From Stachybotrys elegans (Eukaryota; Ascomycota; Sordariomycetes; Hypocreales; Stachybotryaceae): DNA of 64,000 nt. The stretch lies in contig JAGPNK010000007.1 of the NCBI GenBank assembly GCA_020746835.1, positions 434,001-498,000 of the forward strand, written 5' to 3'. This document shows, in pieces, positions 57,158 through 64,000 of this stretch. The notes under the pieces are model-generated. The model saw nothing but the letters and a program-made list of their open reading frames with translations, made no database searches and was not told where the DNA came from. Each line of letters opens with the position of its first letter. Position 1 is the first letter of the stretch. Made by a program: the position numbers and the translations under genes.

Positions 57158-60100
57158 ATGGCCGAGCCAATTTTGCCTGACCCCACCGAGGATCTCAACT
57201 GGAGTGGCTACGTGGGTGCCATCCACGAGATCTTCCACAAGAACGCCCTCGCCAATCCCGACAAGCCCTGCGTGATCGAGACCGAAAGCTCGACGTAAGG
57301 AGAGCCCGCCATCTATACCCGTCAAGCTGCTGACAATTACAAGGACCCCGACGAGGCAGTTTACATACCGGCAGATTGACGAAGCCAGCTCGACGATTGC
57401 CAACCATCTGCACTCTGCCGGTATTGCTACCGGAGATGTTGTCATGGTCTTTGCGCACCGCTCGGTAGAGCTGGTTTGTGCCTTTATGGGAATTCTGGTA
57501 CCATCACCGTACCCTTCGATGCTACAACCAAGCTAACATCCTCTGTTAGGCTTCAGGAGCCATCGTCTCGGTTCTTGACCCCCTCTACCCGCCGCAGAGG
57601 CAACAGAGTGCGTGCTATTCCTATCCCACATCTGCGCATGGCTAACGGGTGCAGTTTACCTTCAGGTCGCCCAGCCCAAGGCCCTGATTACCATTGGAAA
57701 GGCCAAAGACGAGAACGGGTATGCAAACCCCACTAGCCTCGAAGCTCAGCTAACAGGCCACCAGTCCTCTTGCCCCCTTGGTACAAAACTACATCGACGA
57801 AGGACTCTCCATAAAGACGCAAATCACAGACCTCCGCCTTGGTGACGACGGTGTAATATACGGCGGCCAGGTCGAAGGTGGCGATCTCTTTGCCAACCTC
57901 CGCGACAGGGCATCTACGCCGCCTGATGTCCTGGTCGGCCCCGATTCCAACAGCAACTTGTCCTTCACCAGCGGAACAGAAGGAATCCCCAAGGGCGTAT
58001 TGGCACGTCATTTCGGTCTGACGAGATTCTTCCCGTGGATGTCTGAGCGGTTTAACCTGACCTCGGAGTCTGTCTATGCCTGTCTCTCCGGAATTGCCCA
58101 CGACCCCATCCAGCGAGGTAAAAGCCGACCTCCACCGTTACGCTGCTCTGGCTAACTCAGACCAGACATTTTCACTCCGCTCTTTGTCGGCGCCCGTCTT
58201 CTGGGAAGTTCTACATGAGATCTCGTACGGATCAATAACTAATGCTTGTCCAGATTCCTTCCAAGGAAGACATTCAGCACGAGAAGCTGAGCGAATGGAT
58301 GAGCAAGTGGTCGCCCACTGTCACCCACCTTACACCTGCCATGGGTCAGATTCTGGTTGGTGGTGCAACAGCCAAATTCCCATCTCTACGGCATGTCTTT
58401 TTCGTCGGTGATATCCTGACTTCGAGGGACTGCGCTTCGTTACGCCGGCTAGGAGAGAATGCCCGGATCGTGAACATGTACGGATCCACCGAGACCAACC
58501 GCGCCGTTTCGTACTTTGAGGTCCCATCTGCTGCAGAAGACCCCACAGCTCTTGATTCACTGGGCAGTATCATTCCCGCAGGATCTGGCATGAAGGATGC
58601 TCAGCTCATTCTTGTATCCCAAAGCGACCGCACCAAGATGTGCGGTGTTGGTGAAGTGGGTGAAATTTACGTGCGAAGCGGTGGCATGGCAGAAGGGGTA
58701 GGTTTAATATCGCCCAGAGAGAGAACGACGGACTGACAGGGGTGGCAGTATCTTGGTGATCCAGCAAAGACTAACGAAAAGTTCATCAATAACTGGTTTG
58801 TTGACAACGACAAATGGGTCGAAGCCGACAAGGCCAGCGACAAGGGCGAGCCGTGGCGAAAATTCTACAAGGGACCTCGTGACAGGTTGTACCGCACGGG
58901 AGATCTTGGTCAGTCAACAGTATGGTTGTATTTAAGGTTGGCTGCTAACAACCACAGGCCAGTATCTGCCATCGGGGGCCGTTCAAGTACTGGGCCGCAT
59001 CGACTCTCAAGTCAAGGTAAATCATGATTCATTCTCGCTCATGTTTACAAAGCTAATAGGTGATAGATCCGTGGTTTCCGAATCGAGCTCAACGAGATTG
59101 ATGCCAATTTGAGCAATTCTTCGCTCATTAGAGACTGCAAGACCCTAGTCCGAAGGGACCGCAACGAAGAACCCAAGCTTGTCAGCTACATCGTCCCAGA
59201 GATTGCCGAGTGGAAGCGCTGGCTGGAATCTCATAACGCCGAGGATGTCGAGGATGAGGGTGTCGTGATGGGGTCTAGTCTGGTCTACCTCAAGAGATTC
59301 CGTCGTATGCAGGCTGAAGTGCGAGATCATCTCCGCACCCGTCTGCCAGATTACGCGGTGCCGTCTATCTACATCATGCTGGAAAAGCTCCCTCTCAACC
59401 CCAACGGCAAGGTCGACTCTCCCAATCTGCCCTTCCCCGATGCCGCGGACCGGATGGAGGACGCATCTGAGGAGGACCTCAAGAGCTGGGAAGCCCTGTC
59501 TGAGACGGAAAAGACAATTGCTACGCAGTGGTCTACCTTGGTCCCTGGTCTCAATGCAAAGACACTCAGGTGAGCAAGACAAGAAACGTGCCATGGACTC
59601 TGCTGACCAAGTTTAGGCCCGATGCGGACTTCTTCGACGTTGGTGGACACAGTCTTTTGGCTCAACAGCTCCTCCTCACTATTCGTAAAAGCTTTGGCGT
59701 TGATATGACCATTCCTGCTCTGTACCAGAGTCCTACGCTTAGGGCTTTGGGTGTCCAGGTTGACGCGCTGCAAAGCGGTAAGACCATCAGCAACGAAAGC
59801 AGCGAAAGCGTCTACGCCAAGTCGCTTGACGAGCTTATGAGCACCGCGCTTGAAGCCAAGTATCCCTCGGCAGACCCCGATGCCCTTGGCCCGTCCAAGA
59901 GCGCCACCTTCTTCCTGACGGGCGCGACGGGATTCCTGGGTGCTTACCTAGTCAAGGATATCCTGGAGCGAGAGAATACCAAGCTCATCGCACACATTCG
60001 AGCCAAAGATCTCAGTTTCGCAAAGGAACGCCTCACGAGGTCGCTCAAGGGTTACGGTCTGTGGCAGGAATCGTGGGTCGGCCGGATTGAATGCGTCACG

Positions 60101-61206
60101 GGTGATCTGACCAAGCCTCGTCTCGGCCTCAGCGACGACAGCTGGAAGCAAGTCGCCGACACTGCGGATGTCGTTGTCCACAACGCAGCATACGTTCACT
60201 GGATTGCGCGCTACGAACAGATGATGCGCAGCAATGTGCTCTCGACTATTGACGCCATGAAGCTCTGCGCCGAGGGCAAGCCCAAGCTGTTTTCGTTTGT
60301 GTCGTCTACCTCGGTTCTGGATACGGACCATTATGTCAAGCTGTCGCAGGAGCAAACGGCAACTGGACGCGGGGCAGTGCTGGAAGCCGATGATATGCAG
60401 GGCAGCTCCGAGAAATTGAACACGGGTTATGGGCAGACCAAATGGGTATGTTTAACCAACAAACCACAGATCGTAAACTAATCTTTTTCCAGGTATCTGA
60501 GCAGCTGGCTAGGGAAGCAGGCAAGCGCGGACTTCGAGGCTCTGTTATCCGTCCTGGATACATTTTGGGAAGCGCCTACGGTGTCTCTAACACGGACGAC
60601 TTCCTCGTCAGGTTCTGGAAGGGATGCGTGCAGCTGGGTTCCCGGCCCCGCATCATCAACAGCGTGAATGCTGTCCCCGTGGACCACGTAGCCAGAGTTG
60701 TGATTGCGGGAGCCCTGAACCCCCTCCCCGAGGGCGTCCACGTCGTCCACGTCACAGCTCACCCTAGGCTGCGAATGAACGAGTTCCTCTCGGCGCTGGA
60801 CTATTACGGCTACAGCGTGCCCGAGGTTGACTATGACGAGTGGAAGCAGAAGCTCGAGGACTTCGTCTCGGCGGGTGCTACGGAGAAGGACCAGGAGCAG
60901 AGCGCGCTCATGCCGCTGTACCACATGGCCATCTCGGACCTGCCGCTGTCGACGCGCGCCCCGGAGCTCGACGACCGCAACGCCGTGGCGGTGCTCAAGG
61001 CGGACGCGGACCGCTGGACGGGCGTGGACGACAGCGCCGGCGAGGGTGTCTCCCGCGAGCACATTGGCAGGTATCTGCGCTTCCTGGCCGAGACCAAGTT
61101 CATGCCGTGGCCGACTGGCCGCGGACGCCCGCTGCCAGAGATTCCGGCCGAGGTCATCAAGGCCCAGGCGGAGTGGGGAGTGGGAGGTCGCGGTGGCACC
61201 GCGTAG
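57158..61206 (+). CDS. LYS2: alpha-aminoadipate reductase (lysine biosynthesis)
   Basis: Reduces L-2-aminoadipate to its semialdehyde in the fungal lysine pathway. Twelve exons join in frame to 1170 residues, shorter than yeast Lys2 (about 1390) because the adenylation domain starts almost at the N-terminus. Introns: 57295-57343, 57498-57549, 57608-57654, 57719-57764, 58118-58165, 58204-58253, 58698-58748, 58909-58957, 59017-59066, 59570-59616, 60446-60492. Adenylation motifs: [38 protein letters not shown]. The carrier serine is in [10 protein letters not shown] near residue 667; it needs an Lys5-type phosphopantetheinyl transferase. The reductase domain has [12 protein letters not shown] near 756 and the Tyr-Lys pair in TGYGQTKW. 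Intron 6 starts GG instead of GT, although its branch site and AG are normal. ATG at 57158 has context CACCATGG. Confidence 0.92.
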
Positions 61207-61719
61207 GTTGGAAAAGTGAAATAAATAAAATAAAATGCAGTAGAATCTGCAGTCAGGATGTACCGGGCAGGAAAAGTATGAATTGAACGGCATAGAAAGA
61301 CATGCGCTTAATTCCTGACAGTGAATCTTCTTGATCTGGTTTGGGACGGGACGTTGCATCAACGAGCAGACATAGCTCATCCATCCATCCCCTCTTCAAA
61401 TACAATGTGGCGCCAGAGAATGCTATCCCCGACCATACACATCATGAACCAAGGATGATATCTGATAGACTGAACCCTGATTCCCATCTGATCATCGGGC
61501 TAATGCAACGCCGATCCGTCCCGCGCCGCACCCATTACGTACTTCAGCCCCGGCTCCATCCCCATATTTCGCCTTTCCACATGCGGTCGCAAAATCAGGT
61601 GGGCTGCTAAGGACAGGTCGCGAAAACGACCAAGCTTACACGCTTTCCTTTTTCCTTTCCTCCAACAACCCATCCTCGACCCCTCCGCAGCAATTCGAGG
61701 TCGACAACAACCCCCAACC
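61207..61719. other. intergenic region, LYS2 to STE24
   Basis: About 510 bp. AATAAA-like signals follow the LYS2 stop at about 61219-61233. The rest would be the STE24 promoter and leader. No other gene. Confidence 0.55.
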
Positions 61720-63196
61720 ATGGATTTCCTTCAGGTACGCAGTCGCAACCCTTCTTCCCACTCGTCAGCCCACCGCTAACCTCTCCCGTGAAGCGTCTTG
61801 CGCGGGCGCTCGACCGTCCCCTCTTCCCCTGGAAGAAGCTCATCATCGGCTTCTCCGTCGGCCAGTACCTCCTCGAAACGTTCCTCACCTTCCGGCAGTA
61901 CCGCGTGCTGCAGAAGACGTCGCCGCCCGCCGTGCTCGCCAAGGAGGTGTCGCGCGAGACGTTTGACAAGTCGCAGGACTACAACCGCGCCAAGTCGGCC
62001 TTTGGCGTCCTCTCGGGCCTGTACGGCCAGCTCACCAACCTCGCCTTCATCCAGTTCGACGTGCTCCCCAAGCTGTGGTCCCTGACGGGCGACTTGCTCC
62101 TCCAGTATGCGCCCGCGCGCTTCACGGGCGAAATCAGCCACTCCATCGTCTTCGTCCTGTCCTTCATGGTCATTCAGCAGCTCATCAGCCTGCCCACGCA
62201 GCTCTACAGCACCTTTGTCCTCGAGGAGAAGTTCGGCTTCAACAAGCAGACGCTGTCCCTCTTCGTCAGCGACTTCGTCAAGACCAACGTCCTGACCTTT
62301 GTCCTCGCCCCGCCCATCCTCGCCGGCTTCCTCAAGATCATCCAGAAGACGGGAACCTCCTTCGTCACCTACATCTGGGCCTTCATGGCCGGCCTCCAGC
62401 TCTTCATGATCACCGCCTACCCCATCTTCATCCTGCCCCTCTTCAACAAGCTGTCCCCGCTCGAGCCCGGAGAGCTCAAGACCGAGGTCGAGAAGCTCGC
62501 CGCCGGCTTCAAGTTCCCCCTCCACGAGCTCTACGTCATCGACGGCAGCAAGCGCAGCGCACATTCCAACGCCTACTTCTACGGTCTCCCCTGGAAGAAG
62601 CACATTGTCATCTACGACACTCTGCTGGAGAAGAGCGACACCAAGGAGGTCGTTGCCGTCCTCGCCCATGAGCTCGGACACTGGAAGCTCGGGCACACCA
62701 CCAGTCTCTTCTACATCTCTCAGGTGAGCCCTCATCGCCATCATCACATGCCAGCCCGCTAACATGCACAGGCCCACATTCTCTACATCTTCTCCTTGTT
62801 CTCCATCTTCATCAACAACAACTCGCTCTACTCCGCCTTTGGCTTCCACAACGAGCACCCCATCATCATCGGCTTCCTCCTCTTCTCCGACGCCCTGTCC
62901 CCCTCGACACCGTCGTCAAGCTGCTCATGAACATCCTCTCGCGCAAGTTTGAGTTCCAGGCCGACGATTTCGCCAAGGGCATCGGCTACCGCCTTGAGCT
63001 CGCCAGCTCCCTCATCAAGCTGCACACCCAGAACCTCAGCACCATGGACGCTGACTGGATGTACGCCAGCTACCACTTCTCCCACCCCCACCTCACTGAG
63101 CGTCTCAAGGCTCTCGACTGGAAGGGCGAGAAGCCTGTCACTAGCGAGAAGGACAAGGAGGAAGTCGTCAAGGCCTCGGGTCGTGACGAGCTGTAA
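61720..63196 (+). CDS. STE24: CAAX prenyl protease 1 (M48), with frame break
   Basis: Membrane zinc protease that trims prenylated CAAX proteins such as a-factor pheromone at the ER and inner nuclear membrane. Exons 61720-61734, 61794-62723 and 62772-63196; introns 59 and 48 nt. The short first exon encodes MDFLQ, joining to RLARALDRPLFPWKKLI. Several membrane segments are visible. The zinc site is LAHELGHWKLGH near residue 300, with the third ligand in KFEFQADDFAKGIGY. The third exon loses frame at the five-C run 62899-62903: before it the sequence is IIIGFLLFSDALSP, after it the next frame continues DTVVKLLMNILSRKFEFQ to the normal C-terminus ASGRDEL. One more C would give 456 residues, the family length. 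Probably an assembly error. Confidence 0.92.
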
Positions 63197-63443
63197 AATA
63201 AATGTGTAATTTTAGGAGCCCAGCGCAGGTTGCAGATTTCAACTTTGGTTGTGCACTCATTTCGGGCAGCTTCTGCCATCACATGCACAGATACAGGTAT
63301 AAGACTAGAGTCTAATACAGCTACAAAAGAGTTCCGAGGGTATCCCTGAGGATCCGTCTATTGCTCTGGTCTCTACTGTCAACCCCAGCTAACTTGACGG
63401 GCCGATTCTCTAGCCATAGAACATTGAGAATTGTAAATCATCT

Positions 63444-64000
63444 CTAATTATCTGATTCGTCGTCACTGTCATCCTCGTCCGATTCAAACTCATCCTCGTC
63501 TTCATCTTCATCTTCTTCGTCCTCGTCTTCGTCCTCGATGGGATAGCGAGCCGCCATGCCATAGTCATCTCCAAAGTCGTCGAGGGTCTTTGTCTGGACT
63601 TTGTAGCCCATGCCCTGGAAAGCAGTCTCCATGCCCTGTTCGCCTGTTAGTATAGTCAATGAATTGTATTAAAGGGGCTTACCTCGGTCATCAGCTTTCC
63701 ACACGTAACCACCACGTTGCTCTTGCCAGGCTCAAACACGGGGAGGATAAGCTTTCGCATGACATCCTTGATCTGCTCTTCAGTTACTTCGCTCACTGCC
63801 TTGAGAAGGGTCTTGGACCAGTCCAGTGGTAAACCCCTGACGACGCTCAGCACAAAGTTCTGCTGGGCTGCATTGGGCATGGTTGCCTGCTCGTCGGCAA
63901 ACATGACCACAATCTGGCTCACGGCGCCCTCGAGAAGGTGCTTTTCAATAGGGGAAGTGCCATCCAAGATGTCTTGAATTGCCTTCTTGGACGCGGTAAT
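63444..64000 (-). CDS. M16-family metalloprotease, C-terminal part (cut by window end)
   Basis: The 3' end of a gene that continues past position 64000. Visible exons are 63683-64000 and 63444-63635, separated by a short intron of about 46 nt. The sequence (SPIEKHLLEGAVSQIVVMFA, then ILPVFEPGKSNVVVTCGKLM) resembles the C-terminus of the fungal insulinase-like proteases related to yeast Sdd3 (Yol098c). The last 30 residues are almost all acidic with serine. The zinc site would lie outside the window, so activity cannot be judged. Confidence 0.72.

Noticed and set aside
61776..62858. 360-codon minus-strand frame rich in Glu/Asp/Gly/Leu
   Set aside because: It is the antisense shadow of the GC-rich STE24 coding strand.

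Overview
The window is nuclear DNA of a filamentous ascomycete, most likely a Sordariomycete and probably Hypocreales (inference from gene content). Most genes carry short 46-60 nt introns with GT..AG ends and CTAAC-like branch sites, intergenic regions are long, and proteins such as Taxilin, RAD7/RAD16, LYS2, CYM1 and STE24 are fungal-type. I recognise about 20 protein genes, no rRNA or CRISPR, and no convincing tRNA.

Layout: 1-8963 is an unusually long stretch with no convincing gene. 8964-18371 holds a ZW10/Dsl1 tethering subunit (-), a secreted type-B carboxylesterase (+), a METTL7-like methyltransferase (-), a Gfd2/YDR514C-like RNase H-fold protein (+) and a small hypothetical protein (+). 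18630-28738 holds taxilin (-), mitochondrial presequence protease CYM1 (+) and ornithine decarboxylase (+), the last preceded by about 1.1 kb of sense strand with no ATG at all. 29953-34473 encodes two secreted enzymes, a GH51 arabinofuranosidase and an M14 carboxypeptidase. 34895-40993 is a divergent RAD16/RAD7 pair, the two subunits of one nucleotide-excision-repair complex. 41180-47605 encodes a class 3 lipase (-) and a GH3 beta-glucosidase (+), both secreted. 54242-63196 holds an F-box/DUF6546-type protein (-), alpha-aminoadipate reductase LYS2 (+) and CAAX protease STE24 (+). The right edge cuts through an M16 metalloprotease (-).

The accessory part is about 47.6-54.0 kb. It contains a truncated SF1 helicase, three copies or fragments of an unrecognised coiled-coil gene, a MITE with TA target duplication, and three copies of a short interspersed repeat. 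A fourth copy lies at 16.9 kb. Two copies have perfect 14-bp flanking direct repeats, copies share one end and are truncated at the other, and one copy shows RIP-like CA-to-TA changes. This is the best candidate for an undescribed element.

Three otherwise intact genes (GH51, GH3, STE24) each lose frame at a C run that is one base short of what the conserved protein needs. Because STE24 is strongly conserved, assembly errors are the simplest explanation. Splicing oddities include a RAD7 start codon split by an intron, a GH3 tandem intron pair separated by one base, and a LYS2 intron with a GG donor.
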